49,000 nucleotides of DNA from an uncultured Lachnospiraceae bacterium (GCA_900549665.1 URPH01000023.1:1-49000), one strand, 5' to 3'. Numbered from the stretch's first letter, positions 35,612-46,400 are shown. Notes: generated from the letters alone by a model not told the origin. Numbers and translations: made by a program.

Positions 35612-38600
35612 TTCAGGAATTGGTACACCATATTGGTTTGAATGGGAAATTGGAATACTAGAATGCTTGAACATGTTACAAGATTCATCAATTGAATCCG
35701 TAGTGCTGCAATCAACAAATTTTCAAGCACTAGATGATGTTGTAATAAATTATACCGATAAAAGCATTTTAAATATTCAAGTAAAACATACAGATGTAGA
35801 TGATAATTTTACATATTCCTTTTTGTCTTCTAGTCAAAAGTCATTGTTAAATGAACTATCGTTAGAGTGGAAGAATAATAAAAACGATTATAACTTTAGG
35901 GGCATTCAAATTGTAACAAATAAAAAATGGGGGACACAGAAAACTGATGGAAAGTGTTCAATGGATGACTTTATTTCAAAGGTGTTTCCACGCTTACAGG
36001 ATGATTATAATTATGCGTCAACGGACCGCTATAAGCAGAATGCTATTGAATGGTATAAAAAGAATCTAGAGATAAAGTTAAATCAGCAGGAGGCGGCGTG
36101 TTTTACTAAAATCTTTTCGTTTAGAAAGGAGTCATGCCTTGCTGATGTGGAAGAAAAAATACGTTTGAAGATAGGAGAAATACTAGGGACAGATAATAGT
36201 GATGCAATAGAGTTATGTTTAAATAGCCTTTTGGCTAAATTAAAAATATGGGCAACATCAAGACGAGAAAAGCAGGAAATAACAAGAGAAAATGTATATG
36301 GAGCATTATGTTATACTGAGCCAGATATTCCTTCATATGAACTCTGCCCAGAAAAGCCGATTCTTCCTTCACGACAACGCTTCGCTGTGGGTTTTATAGA
36401 AGGCATTAAAAAGAATAGTAATCACATCATATTTTTAGAAGGTTTACCAGGCTGCGGAAAAACAAATTTTATAAGTTATTTATCACAAATGGATGAGTCT
36501 ATAGTTGATTTTAGATTTTATACTTATCTTCCCGTAAATAAAGTAGATGGTTCGTATAGTGATGATGAAGGATACTATTTAGGAAAAACCCTGTGGAGAA
36601 GCATATTGGTACAGCTTAAGAAAAAATTTGAAGAGAATAATCTATTATCAGTTGTAAAATTTCCGCTTATATACCAATTTATGTCTCCATCCGAAATGCG
36701 AGAGACAGTAATTCGTTCTTTGCCGGAGTATGCAAAGTGCATAGGAAGACCTTGTTATTTTTTTATAGATGGATTAGATCATGCTGCGAGATCAAAAGAT
36801 GCACGAAATTCATTTTTATCACAGTTGCCAAGACCGGAAGAAATTGGAGATGACTTTTATTTTGTCTTGGTTGGTCAGCCTATAAATGAGGGATATCCAT
36901 CTTGGATGAAGGATAACAAAAGTATCACATATTTTAATATGCCGGCTTTAGACACTGATGATGTTGTTATTTTATTAAAGCAAAGCGGTGTAGTAGAAAG
37001 CACGGTTGATCTGGAAAATTTGGCAAGATCAGTTATTTCTATTATTGGAAATAATGTTCTTAACATTATGTTTGCAATTTTGGAATTAAAGAAAATGGTA
37101 TTGCCTCTATCTTTCGATGCAATAGAAAGAGAATTAAATTGTAGATTTTTAAATAAGCAAATTGATAAATACTACGACTGGATTATCGGTTCGCAGAAAA
37201 AAAGTCTTTTGTTTTATAAAATCGAAGCAATTATGGCTTTTGCAAGCAATCGTATTAATGCGTGTTATATAGCTGAAATGGCTGGGTGTGAACATGATGA
37301 GGCTGTATTTACTTTAAATGGCTTATATCCAATTATCGTATGTGAAGATGATGAATACTTCACTTTTCACAATGATGTAAGACTTTATTTGCAGAACGAG
37401 ATAATTCATAATTCAAATCTAAAGGTAATTACAGAATCAATAGTTAATCGAATACAACAGGATAGGAAACTATGGAAATATCGATATGATATCTCTTTTA
37501 ATTTAATAGCAAGTTGCAAGGATATCAATGAGGTGTTGAATCTCATCGATGTTGAATATGTAATGGATTCTGCTTTGTACGGGATATCATTTGACAGAAT
37601 ACTTCAGCAGTTTATATTAGCTCACCAATTGCCAATTGATAATCTTGAAGATTTATGTATGCATTCAAGTGCTGTGTCGCTTTGCTTGGCACAGTATGCA
37701 AATTGTATCCAGTATTATGCAAAAGAAGCGGACTATTTTGAACAACAAAGTATCAGCAAAAAGACTAAAGCTGAAAAGTATTGTTTAGTTATCGAAAAAG
37801 ATCTAGAACAAATCATTAGTGATATCAGTTTTGTTGCCAAAGCAGGATTTGAGCGAGGCCACAAGTTATTTGATGAATATCTTGGTGGCTATAGTATTGA
37901 AGTGTTACTAAAAGGAGAATTGAAAAGAGAAACGCTAGTTAATGCTGGATATATATATCGCTGTTATGGAGCAGATCTTGTTGATAGAATTACTGATTTC
38001 TCTCAGGATTATGCTGATTTTAAAGATGGATGGCTAGAAGCTGGTGTAAGGTTTACATCAAAAGAAGATATCAGGCGAACTTTCAAAATAAGAGGATATC
38101 ATACTAATTCTTTGTATAAATATATTTATAAGGTTGCAGAAGACAAGAAGCTTGATGAAGAATCATACAAAGAATTGTTGGATATTCTTTTAAGAATGTC
38201 TGCGCCTATAGAAAATATTATTGAGATTTGCACATATGGACTATTAAACTCATATAAATATGAAGCTGTAATAGAATATATTGGCAAACATTTATATGAT
38301 ATTGTAAAAATCGATAGAGATTATGAATACGAAGATCCAAGAATTATTTCTTTGATTAAGGCTAACTTGTGCCTGTTTGGAAGGGGTGAGGAATTTTTAA
38401 TTGAAAAATGCTATAAAGAGATATTGAATCTAACCCATAATGGGGAGTCTAAAAGAGGCTACAAACCAGCATTGGAACAGTATGATATTGCAAAGCATGT
38501 TTTTGAACAATTCTATTCGTCGGATAGAAAGGATGTATTGTCAAAAGATGATATCTTTTCATTGATTTATTTTGCAGATAAGTATGGTGCTGGATCTGTT

Positions 38601-40022
38601 CATGATTGTAATGGATATACTGTTATGAGATTTTTACGTAAAGTATTGGTGAGCTTTTCTGAGCATAACCCTAAGGCAGAAATTATCGATACTATCTGTA
38701 ACTCAGTCGTTCAATGTTTGGAATGGGAGAAAACACGTTTTATTCCAGAGTTTAATAAGTTATTCTGCATATCAAATGCGCATGCTGAATTTCTAAAAGT
38801 AGCAGAATATTGGTGTGGCGATGATGGAGTGGCTTGGAGATCAGAATATGACGAAATGGAAGATTTTTGTAAATACATAATACCTTCATTGGAATATTTT
38901 GGAGAAACCAAGTTTATAGAAGAAATACGTGAAAAACAGAAGTATAAAATGTTTGGATACGTGGGAAGAAAAGATTATTCGTTAAATGGGTTACTTGATT
39001 GTTATAAAAAACTTCCTCTGAATGAAGAAAAATTATGCAGTTATGGTATGAGGCTGTTTTCTGTTTCAAATTTAGCAAATTCCATTGGTGATAATAGGTT
39101 TTCAAGTGAAGTTGATAGAGTGTTGTTAGAGGATGCAGTTCAATTGGGATATAAGTATTGCAATGCATTATTTGAACTAAAAAATACTCCTAAAGATTTG
39201 GTTTATTGGAGAATGAAAGTTCTGGATTCTCTATATTGCAATATAGAGTTGATTTCTGATGATTCGGAATTACTTGCGCTATATAGACTTACAAATTCAT
39301 GGATTAAAGAATATATAGAGAATGGTAGAGAATACAATCGCTTGGAAACCTTAAGAAGTTACAATTATGCAATTATTTCTCGTATTTCAAGTCCTGAAAT
39401 TCGGGAAAAACTTAAGGCAAAAGGATTGTATGGCGAAGCAGAACATAAAGATTTCACAGTTGATACTGGAAGGGACAGTAATCTCGAAATTATCCATCTT
39501 TTAAAAAAAGATGGATATAGTGAAAAGGTAGAAGGCGTTATTCTCACTCAAATAGAAAAAAGAGAAATCGGATTACATAAGCTAATAATGGAAGTGGGGG
39601 ATATTATTGCACAAAACCATATGGAAGAATATGTTAATACATGTGTTGTTAAATATATTCTATCTGAAAGCAAGTATGGTTATATTGGCAGCGGAATTAG
39701 TGATGTATTTGAACGTTACTATGAACTGTTCAATGATGATACATGGATGCTTCTATTTGAGGATATAGTAACTCGATTTGCTGAAAGTGATTATGGCATA
39801 ATTGCTTCGCTTTGGGGGGATTTTACAATTTTCTCTATTTATTACCTTTCGAGAAAAGACAAAGATAAAATCAAAGTTTTATTTGATTGTTTATGTAAAA
39901 CACATGAAAGTCTTTCGTCGGCAAATGGAAGGGTAAAAATAAAAGAAGAAAAACTGATCTTGGATGAGAATATTATGTCCCTCTCGGATATGGTGGATTT
40001 TCAGCTTAATCTACAAATATAG
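35604..40022 (+). CDS. Avs-like STAND NTPase with N-terminal Cap4/DUF4297-like nuclease
   Basis: 1472 residues. The N-terminus (about 1-110) has the layout of Cap4/DUF4297 nucleases: FEWE-type helix with Glu residues, D44-D45 in ALDDVVI, and QVK at 59-61, a PD-(D/E)xK-type active site. A STAND/NACHT-like ATPase follows: Walker A GLPGCGKT at 280-287, Walker B FFIDGLDHA near 388-395, and sensor-like FVLVGQP near 425. The remaining ~900 residues are mostly helical and probably form repeat-type sensor/assembly scaffolds. Avs proteins recognise phage proteins and cleave DNA on activation; this match is by architecture, not by a recognised subfamily. The ATG at 35604 begins the nuclease domain; a TTG at 35592 is possible. 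Confidence 0.8.
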   Translation: MYNSGIGTPYWFEWEIGILECLNMLQDSSIESVVLQSTNFQALDDVVINYTDKSILNIQVKHTDVDDNFTYSFLSSSQKSLLNELSLEWKNNKNDYNFRGIQIVTNKKWGTQKTDGKCSMDDFISKVFPRLQDDYNYASTDRYKQNAIEWYKKNLEIKLNQQEAACFTKIFSFRKESCLADVEEKIRLKIGEILGTDNSDAIELCLNSLLAKLKIWATSRREKQEITRENVYGALCYTEPDIPSYELCPEKPILPSRQRFAVGFIEGIKKNSNHIIFLEGLPGCGKTNFISYLSQMDESIVDFRFYTYLPVNKVDGSYSDDEGYYLGKTLWRSILVQLKKKFEENNLLSVVKFPLIYQFMSPSEMRETVIRSLPEYAKCIGRPCYFFIDGLDHAARSKDARNSFLSQLPRPEEIGDDFYFVLVGQPINEGYPSWMKDNKSITYFNMPALDTDDVVILLKQSGVVESTVDLENLARSVISIIGNNVLNIMFAILELKKMVLPLSFDAIERELNCRFLNKQIDKYYDWIIGSQKKSLLFYKIEAIMAFASNRINACYIAEMAGCEHDEAVFTLNGLYPIIVCEDDEYFTFHNDVRLYLQNEIIHNSNLKVITESIVNRIQQDRKLWKYRYDISFNLIASCKDINEVLNLIDVEYVMDSALYGISFDRILQQFILAHQLPIDNLEDLCMHSSAVSLCLAQYANCIQYYAKEADYFEQQSISKKTKAEKYCLVIEKDLEQIISDISFVAKAGFERGHKLFDEYLGGYSIEVLLKGELKRETLVNAGYIYRCYGADLVDRITDFSQDYADFKDGWLEAGVRFTSKEDIRRTFKIRGYHTNSLYKYIYKVAEDKKLDEESYKELLDILLRMSAPIENIIEICTYGLLNSYKYEAVIEYIGKHLYDIVKIDRDYEYEDPRIISLIKANLCLFGRGEEFLIEKCYKEILNLTHNGESKRGYKPALEQYDIAKHVFEQFYSSDRKDVLSKDDIFSLIYFADKYGAGSVHDCNGYTVMRFLRKVLVSFSEHNPKAEIIDTICNSVVQCLEWEKTRFIPEFNKLFCISNAHAEFLKVAEYWCGDDGVAWRSEYDEMEDFCKYIIPSLEYFGETKFIEEIREKQKYKMFGYVGRKDYSLNGLLDCYKKLPLNEEKLCSYGMRLFSVSNLANSIGDNRFSSEVDRVLLEDAVQLGYKYCNALFELKNTPKDLVYWRMKVLDSLYCNIELISDDSELLALYRLTNSWIKEYIENGREYNRLETLRSYNYAIISRISSPEIREKLKAKGLYGEAEHKDFTVDTGRDSNLEIIHLLKKDGYSEKVEGVILTQIEKREIGLHKLIMEVGDIIAQNHMEEYVNTCVVKYILSESKYGYIGSGISDVFERYYELFNDDTWMLLFEDIVTRFAESDYGIIASLWGDFTIFSIYYLSRKDKDKIKVLFDCLCKTHESLSSANGRVKIKEEKLILDENIMSLSDMVDFQLNLQI

Positions 40023-40027
40023 TTATT

Positions 40028-40061
40028 AAAAGTCTGCTGTTGTAAACGGACAGGCTTTTTG
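40028..40061 (+). terminator. Terminator of the STAND operon
   Basis: AAAAGTCTG (40028-40036) pairs with CAGGCTTTT (40051-40059) with one wobble, followed by further T's. It lies 6 bp after the STAND gene's stop. Confidence 0.7.
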
Positions 40062-40078
40062 TTGTTAGGGCAAGGCCC

Positions 40079-40820
40079 TGTTGAGCCATGCTCAACAAAT
40101 AAACCACTTGCTGTGCGAGTGGTTGAAGAGGCTTTAGCTTACAGTAAAAAACTTCCAGTGATATAGTAAATGCAGGTTCGCCAACCGCATTAATCACAGG
40201 AGGTATCCATAATGGACAGTAATAGTTTATCACATACAAAATGGAACTGTAAGTATCACATTGTATTTGCACCAAAATTTCGCCGAAAAATAATATATGG
40301 GAAGTTGCGATAGGATATAGCCAATATATTAAGTGCTTTATGTAAGCGGAAAGGTGTCAAAATAGTAGAAGCAGAAATGTGCCCGGATCATGTGCATATG
40401 TTAGTTGAAATTCCACCAAGTATAAGTGTATCAAGTTTTGTGGGATACTTGAAAGGGAAAAGTACACTAATGATATTTGAAAGACATGCAAATTTAAAAT
40501 ATAAATTTGGAAACTGACATTTCTGGTGTAGAGGATATTATGTTGACACAGTTGGAAAGAATGCAAAGAAAATTCAAGAGTTTATTCAAAATATATTAAA
40601 AGAAGATTTAGAATATGATCAAATGACGTTAAAAGAGTATATAGACCCGTTTACGGGTGAGTCGGTAAAAGCAAATCATTAAATAGAGCCCAGGGGGCTC
40701 GGTAAGTAAATGTACTGCGACTAGCGGCCAATTTCAACGAGTCTTTAGACTCAAACGCCGGAAATGAGCCCTTATAGGGCGTGAACAAACCACCGGCTCA
40801 GCCGGTCTGAGCCGGTGGTT
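40079..40820 (+). mobile_element. Decayed IS200/IS605-family element (IS200-type, tnpA only)
   Basis: The left end has two hairpins: TGTTGAGC/GCTCAACA (40079-40097) and AACCACTTGC/GCGAGTGGTT (40102-40124). The right end has a perfect 14-bp-arm hairpin at 40788-40801 and 40807-40820, again starting AACCAC. Subterminal hairpins rather than terminal inverted repeats are the hallmark of this single-strand transposing family. Between them is a tnpA with two stop codons and no tnpB. Exact ends cannot be fixed; it separates the STAND operon from the restriction-modification operon. Confidence 0.85.
40212..40682 (+). pseudogene. IS200-type Y1 transposase TnpA with two in-frame stop codons
   Basis: The single frame encodes 156 residues' worth of IS200-like TnpA: HTKWNCKYHIVFAPKFRRK, then CPDHVHML (HUH, H60/H62) and GYYVDTVG with the catalytic Tyr region, ending in YIDPFTGE. 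It is broken by TAG at codon 34 (40311-40313) and TGA at codon 102 (40515-40517). The second falls where family members have Arg (CGA to TGA); both fit C-to-T changes. There are no frameshifts. Inactive unless transposed in trans. Confidence 0.92.
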
Positions 40821-40862
40821 CTGATTTGAAAATGACATGTGGCTTAGTATATAAGTTAAGAT

Positions 40863-40892
40863 AATAAATATTTCAATATTGAAATATTTATT
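40863..40892. promoter_or_regulatory. Perfect 30-bp palindrome, probable operator of the XRE regulator
   Basis: Positions 40863-40877 are the exact reverse complement of 40878-40892, with no spacer. The arms contain AATAAATATTTCAAT. The right arm includes the -35 TTGAAA of the rightward promoter; the left arm includes the mirror -35 of a possible leftward promoter. It lies 52 bp before the XRE gene, the placing expected for an autoregulatory operator of a restriction-modification controller. Confidence 0.85.
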
Positions 40893-40907
40893 GCATGCTG
40901 GTATAAT
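40879..40907 (+). promoter_or_regulatory. Sigma-A promoter of the restriction-modification operon
   Basis: -35 TTGAAA (40879-40884), 17-bp spacer, -10 TATAAT (40902-40907). The -35 is inside the palindrome, so a regulator bound there would block or tune RNA polymerase. Because the operator is symmetric, a mirror promoter runs leftward: TTGAAA at 40876-40871, 17-bp spacer, TATATA at 40853-40848. Confidence 0.82.
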
Positions 40908-40944
40908 AAATTTGACATAGTATAAGAAATGAAAGGGCTTTGTA

Positions 40945-41148
40945 ATGAAAATAAGTTATAACAACCTATGGAAATTAATGATAGATAAAGGATTAAACAA
41001 AAGTGAATTGCGTGAGATTACTGGGATAGGAACAAATACGTTAGCAAAGCTAAGCAAGAATCAACCGGTAAGCATGGAAGTGCTGATGAAAGTTTGCGAG
41101 AAACTTGATTGCGATCTGACAGATGTATGCGAATTTATTAAGGAGTAG
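40945..41148 (+). CDS. Small XRE/Cro-CI-type regulator (C-protein-like)
   Basis: 67 residues, a single helix-turn-helix domain: NKSELREITGIGTNTLAKLS, then VSMEVLMKVCEKLDCDLTDV, as in the YozG/HTH_26 group. It lies 15 nt before the first methyltransferase, downstream of a palindrome-controlled promoter. By analogy with controller proteins of restriction-modification systems it probably times expression so that modification precedes restriction; that role is inferred. AAAGGG lies about 10 nt before the ATG. Confidence 0.88.
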   Translation: MKISYNNLWKLMIDKGLNKSELREITGIGTNTLAKLSKNQPVSMEVLMKVCEKLDCDLTDVCEFIKE

Positions 41149-41163
41149 GAGAAAGCTAGTTAT

Positions 41164-42243
41164 ATGAGTACAACACCGAATGCGATTGATTTATTTGCGG
41201 GTTGTGGTGGCCTGTCGAAAGGTTTTATGGATGCGGGGTTTAATATTATTGTTGGAGTAGATAATGATCAGGCCGCATTGAATACTTTCGTAAAGAACCA
41301 TAATGGTGCTGTTGCCTTGAATGCGGATTTGTCCCTGCAGGAAACTTTTGATAAAATAAAAAGTATTGCCGGAGAGAGAAATATTGATGTGATTATTGCG
41401 GGACCTCCATGTCAGGGATTTTCTTTGACTGGACCTCGTAATTTCGATGACAAAAGAAATAAACTGTATCTTGCTGTACTTGAAATGGTGAAGCAGTATC
41501 AGCCTAAGGCATTTATTATCGAAAATGTACCAGGAATGGCAACATTATATAATGGACAGATTAAAGAAGAGATTCTTAAACGATTTAAGAAAATGGGTTA
41601 TAACATTGACTGTAAAATATTATGTGCGGCTGATTATGGTGTGCCTCAGATCAGAAAACGTTTGATATTTATGGGTATTAGAAAAGATATTGGTATGCCT
41701 AAATTTCCTGAACCTGTATTTACGCCTGAAAATTACAGAACCTGCCGTGATGCAATCAGCGATCTGCCTTCGTTAATCAATGATTTAGGCGCAGAGGAGC
41801 TTGAGTATTCACAGGAACCGCAAACAGAATATCAGAAGCTGATGCGTGGGCAGTGTTCAGTTCTCCATAATCACCTGGGAACCAATCATACACAGATGGT
41901 TAAAGATACTATTGCTCTGGTACCAGAAGGGGGAAATTATAAGGACTTACCACCTGGATGGGGGGAAAGTAGAAAGTTCCATATGGCTTGGACAAGACTT
42001 AATGGGAATGCACCTGCAAGAACTGTTGATACAGGACATAGAAATTTATTCCATTATGAATACAACAGAATTCCAACGGTAAGAGAAAGTGCAAGAATGC
42101 AATCTTTCCCAGATGATTTTGTGTTTACTGGAACCAAAACACAGCAAAGCAGACAGGTTGGTAATGCAGTACCACCATTATTAGGAAAAGCTTTAGGAAA
42201 AGTCATTCTTAGCATAATCGAGGAGCAGAATATTAATGAATAA
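41164..42243 (+). CDS. Cytosine-5 DNA methyltransferase (first of pair)
   Basis: 359 residues. C5-methyltransferase motifs in order: I AIDLFAGCGGLSKGF (about 6-20), IV GPPCQGFS with catalytic C83, VI ENVPGM, VIII QIRKRLIFMG, a target-recognition region at about 180-280, and X QVGNAVPP near the end. It protects host DNA from the linked nuclease. GGAG precedes the start and overlaps the XRE stop region. It overlaps the second methyltransferase by 8 nt. Two methyltransferases suggest an asymmetric recognition site, one enzyme per strand, as in LlaJI. Confidence 0.95.
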   Translation: MSTTPNAIDLFAGCGGLSKGFMDAGFNIIVGVDNDQAALNTFVKNHNGAVALNADLSLQETFDKIKSIAGERNIDVIIAGPPCQGFSLTGPRNFDDKRNKLYLAVLEMVKQYQPKAFIIENVPGMATLYNGQIKEEILKRFKKMGYNIDCKILCAADYGVPQIRKRLIFMGIRKDIGMPKFPEPVFTPENYRTCRDAISDLPSLINDLGAEELEYSQEPQTEYQKLMRGQCSVLHNHLGTNHTQMVKDTIALVPEGGNYKDLPPGWGESRKFHMAWTRLNGNAPARTVDTGHRNLFHYEYNRIPTVRESARMQSFPDDFVFTGTKTQQSRQVGNAVPPLLGKALGKVILSIIEEQNINE

Positions 42244-43468
42244 GATTAGGTCAATAGATTTATTTGCAGGATGCGGCGGCTTGATGGATGGATTTGAACA
42301 GTCTGGAAAATATGAAACCTTAGCTGCTGTTGAATGGGAAAAAGGTCCATGTAGAAACCTCAGAAATCGATTGAGAGATAAGTGGAAATACAAAAATGCT
42401 GATGATATGGTTCTTCAGTTTGATATTCAGAGAACAGATGAATTGTTTGATGGATGGAAAGATGATGAAATATACGGAAGTTCAGAGGGTTTGGACAAGC
42501 TAATTGGTCCAGAAAAACTGGATATTATCATTGGTGGTCCTCCATGCCAGGCTTATTCGATTGCAGGAAGAGTGCGTGATGAGCACGGAATGAAAAATGA
42601 CTACAGAAACTATTTATTTGAGAGTTACCTCAAAGTAGTTGAAAAATATAGGCCAAAGCTATTTGTTTTCGAGAATGTTCCTGGGATACTGAGCGCACAG
42701 CCAGGAGACAGGCCAATTATTGAAATTCTCCAAGAGAGCTTTAATAATGCAGGATACTATGTTTTGCCTGATTTGCGTAAAGCCATTATAGATTTTACTG
42801 ATTATGGCGTTCCGCAAAACAGAAAAAGAATAATAATTGTTGGATTACATAAAGACTATTTTAGCGAGGAAAGATGCGTGGAAATGGCGGAGAAGTTTTA
42901 TTCCGTTTATTTACCCAAATATAAGGTGGAACGTAAGAAGACTGTAAAAGAATCAATTGGTGATCTGCCTAAATTATATCCGTTGGGGCATGATGAAAAG
43001 TTCAATGGTAAAAGAATTTCCCATTCTTTACCACAACCGGAAGTGCCTAACCATGTCGCACGGTGGCAAAGCGACAGAGATATTGATATTTTTAGATTGC
43101 TGACAGAAGATATAGAAACTGGTCGAAATCAGTACACTTCCATAGAGGCATTGAAAGCTTTATATACTGAAAAGACTGGTAAGACATCTAATGTCCATAA
43201 GTATCATGTGATCAGATGGGATGAACCAAGTAATCTTATTCCAGCACATTTGTATAAGGATGGATTACGACACATACATCCGGACTCAAAACAGTGCCGA
43301 ACACTAACTGTAAGGGAGGCTGCCAGATTACAAACCTTTGATGATGATTACATCTTTGATGGAAGTAATGTTGAAACATACAAGATGATTGGCAATGCAG
43401 TACCGCCATTGTTCGCAAAAGAACTGGCAAACGCAGTTGCAGATTTATTAAAGGATTATGGCAAATAA
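42236..43468 (+). CDS. Cytosine-5 DNA methyltransferase (second of pair)
   Basis: 410 residues. Motif I RSIDLFAGCGGLMDGF (about 4-19), IV GGPPCQAYS with catalytic C104, VI ENVPGI, VIII PQNRKRIIIVG, a longer recognition region (about 225-340), and motif X MIGNAVPP near the end. It is only distantly similar to the first enzyme outside the motifs, so they are not a recent tandem duplication and probably read different strands. It overlaps both neighbours. Confidence 0.95.
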   Translation: MNKIRSIDLFAGCGGLMDGFEQSGKYETLAAVEWEKGPCRNLRNRLRDKWKYKNADDMVLQFDIQRTDELFDGWKDDEIYGSSEGLDKLIGPEKLDIIIGGPPCQAYSIAGRVRDEHGMKNDYRNYLFESYLKVVEKYRPKLFVFENVPGILSAQPGDRPIIEILQESFNNAGYYVLPDLRKAIIDFTDYGVPQNRKRIIIVGLHKDYFSEERCVEMAEKFYSVYLPKYKVERKKTVKESIGDLPKLYPLGHDEKFNGKRISHSLPQPEVPNHVARWQSDRDIDIFRLLTEDIETGRNQYTSIEALKALYTEKTGKTSNVHKYHVIRWDEPSNLIPAHLYKDGLRHIHPDSKQCRTLTVREAARLQTFDDDYIFDGSNVETYKMIGNAVPPLFAKELANAVADLLKDYGK

Positions 43469-46400
43469 TTTCATGAATAATAGAATATTTGTTGGTCCGC
43501 CAGGTTCTGGAAAGACATACGGTGCTAAGTATGAAGTGGTAAAAACTATCTGGAATCTAATGGACGAAGAGGAAAGAAATAAAAAGGAATCAAGATACTA
43601 TAATCCAAAGAACTTTTGTGAAGATGCATTTTTGTATGTTGAAAGAAATTATCATCCAGGCATACGCCTTGCTTCTTTACATGAAGGGATGACTACTTCG
43701 GATCTGATTGAGGGGCTCTCGGTAGAAACAAGTGATGGTGTAACAGTATTTGCAAATTCGGATAAAATGGTTTTGAATCTTTTGGATGAAATGAAAAAGG
43801 ATGATAAGCCGGGGTTCCTCATTCTCGATGACATACACAGAGTTAATATTGTGGGTGCTCTTGGAGAATTGCTGTTTGCATTTTCACATCGTGGTGAAAC
43901 AGTGACATTATCTACTGGGAGAAAAATTTGTGTTCCGGAAAATCTGTATGTGTATTTTACCATGAATACGCTCAGACCAGATTTTCCCATAGATTCATCG
44001 ATTTTCGAAGGCTTTCAGACAACATATATGAACAGTGATTTGAAACGTCTCGATAAAGCAGTAGATGAAGGATACTATAGATCTGCATACTATAATATTG
44101 ATTCGGAAATAGTGGATCAGTTGATAGAGATTCAAAAAGAGTATCGTGAAATTGTCGCTGAAAGTAAGAGTTCTGGTGTGGTGATAGAAAAAGCAAATAC
44201 GGTAGAGAAAATATTTGATATCGATATGGGATGTATGTTTTCATCTTTTCAGGCTCAATTGTTTTTAGATGACACTTTCCCGGTGACATGGGAAAAGAGA
44301 GCAGATATTCAAATAAAATTTCGTAAAAAATATAATGATGTCACTGACCAGTTTTGTAAAAAACTAAATGAAGCATACGAACAGTATTCAAAATTCTATT
44401 CCATTGAAACCCTGAAATTGCTTGATCAGTTTAAGCACAAGGTGAGAGAAGAATACTTATATTATAACGGATATTTGGATTATATCGCTCCTGAATATTA
44501 TCAGGATAAAACTAAGTACGAAATTGGTTATACATATTTTCTGCCGGGACACGGTTTTTCTATGTGGAATGCTTTTGAACTGCTACAGAATAAGATTCGT
44601 GCACAGGTTATTCCGTTATTAAAGCAATATGGAAATGATGGAATAATAGTAGGATGCCGACTGCCGGATGTTCAGAGAACTGCAACATCATTTACCAGAG
44701 AGATAAGTGATGTTGGCGAAGAAAAAATTGAGATTATTACAAATGATGAATACCGGGATATTTTTTCAGACTTGTACGGGGGGAAAAAGAGTACTAAGGA
44801 TGTAAAAAATCCAATGAACCGAAGTCAACCATACAATCCAACATATGGTGTTTTGTTTGAAATAGTATTTGACATGATTAAGCATCCACTTATTAATACA
44901 TGGAGGCTGATGGATTTATTATGCAGAAACAAGGAGATATATTTCAAACGGGACGTGACTGGATTATATGAAGGCTGCGTTTTAGCCCTGAGCAAACTGT
45001 CAGACAAGATTATCACTGCGGGAACAGATAATACAAAGGGAAATCAAAGTCTTACATCTTATAAAAGAGATCTTCATGCATTTTATTATAAGGGACAAAA
45101 GTATGTCCTTCTTTCTAAAATTGGATTGGATAATAATGATAGTAATAAATCCGTTGATTCCTGCAGATTAAGTGCTGCTGTTACAAGTAGATATCATAAT
45201 CTTTATCCGATTGTGAAAGTTCTGGTTTATGAATACTTGAGAATTTTCAGAGACAATCTGAAAGAAATGCTGATGGAAACAACAGATTTGGCAGAAGCTA
45301 TAAAGATTAAGAATGATATCCAGATGGTGGAACAGGATTTGATTTTCATTGATTCTGTTCAGTGGCATGGGACAGATCCAGATGTGAGAAGATGGAATCT
45401 GCTAGATGATATAAAGAATCTTCTAACATGGAAAAAAATGATAAATGATAGTTTGAAAGGAGCCTACAAAATAATGGACGATAGATATCAATCAGTAATG
45501 AACAGTACAGGAATACATCAAATGATTCTGCAGGGGCCTCCTGGAACATCAAAGACCTATGGTGTAAAGGAATTTCTGGCACTTCAGGCAGGTCTCATTA
45601 CTACAAATGGAGAAAGTTGGGATGAGGATGCATTAAATGCAAGACAGCTTTGTACAGAAGATGACGAATATCTTTTGCCTACAGAAGGGCTTCCTGAGAA
45701 TAATAATGTCTACTGGGATATCATTCAGTTTCATCCATCCTATACATATGAGGATTTTGTACGTGGAATCTCAGTGTCTGCATCAGATACAAATACTATA
45801 GAGATTACAGGAGATGTACTTGAAGGAAATACTGCAAAATATTCAATCAGAATGAAACAGCCGACTCCGGTAATGTACAAAACCGTGAACCGTACACTTG
45901 GAAAGATGGCAAGAATTGCAAGGGATAATTATAATCAGGAGAATCCTGAAAATAGTCCAAAGTTTTATCTTGTTATTGATGAAATTAACAGAGCTAACCT
46001 TGCAACAGTATTCGGCGAGCTTATTTATGCACTTGAGTATAGAGACAGTGAGGTGGCTACTCCGTATGCTGTTGATAAAGATACCAGACTACAGATTCCA
46101 AGCAATCTTTATATCATCGGAACCATGAATACCGCAGATAAATCAATAGCATCGATTGACTATGCAATCCGCAGACGTTTTCTTTTTTTCCCGGTTCTTC
46201 CTGATATTAAGGTTGTTTACGAAACAGTAAAAGATAATTGGAATGATTCAGCAGAACTCCAGTTGTTCTACATTATTGAAAAAATGTTCGAATCTTATAT
46301 GAATTCTGATGATTATAATCGTAACGATGTTCAGATAGGTCACACATACTTTCTGAGAAAAGCAGAGGAAAGCATTGCTAAAGAACAAATGAGAAACAGA

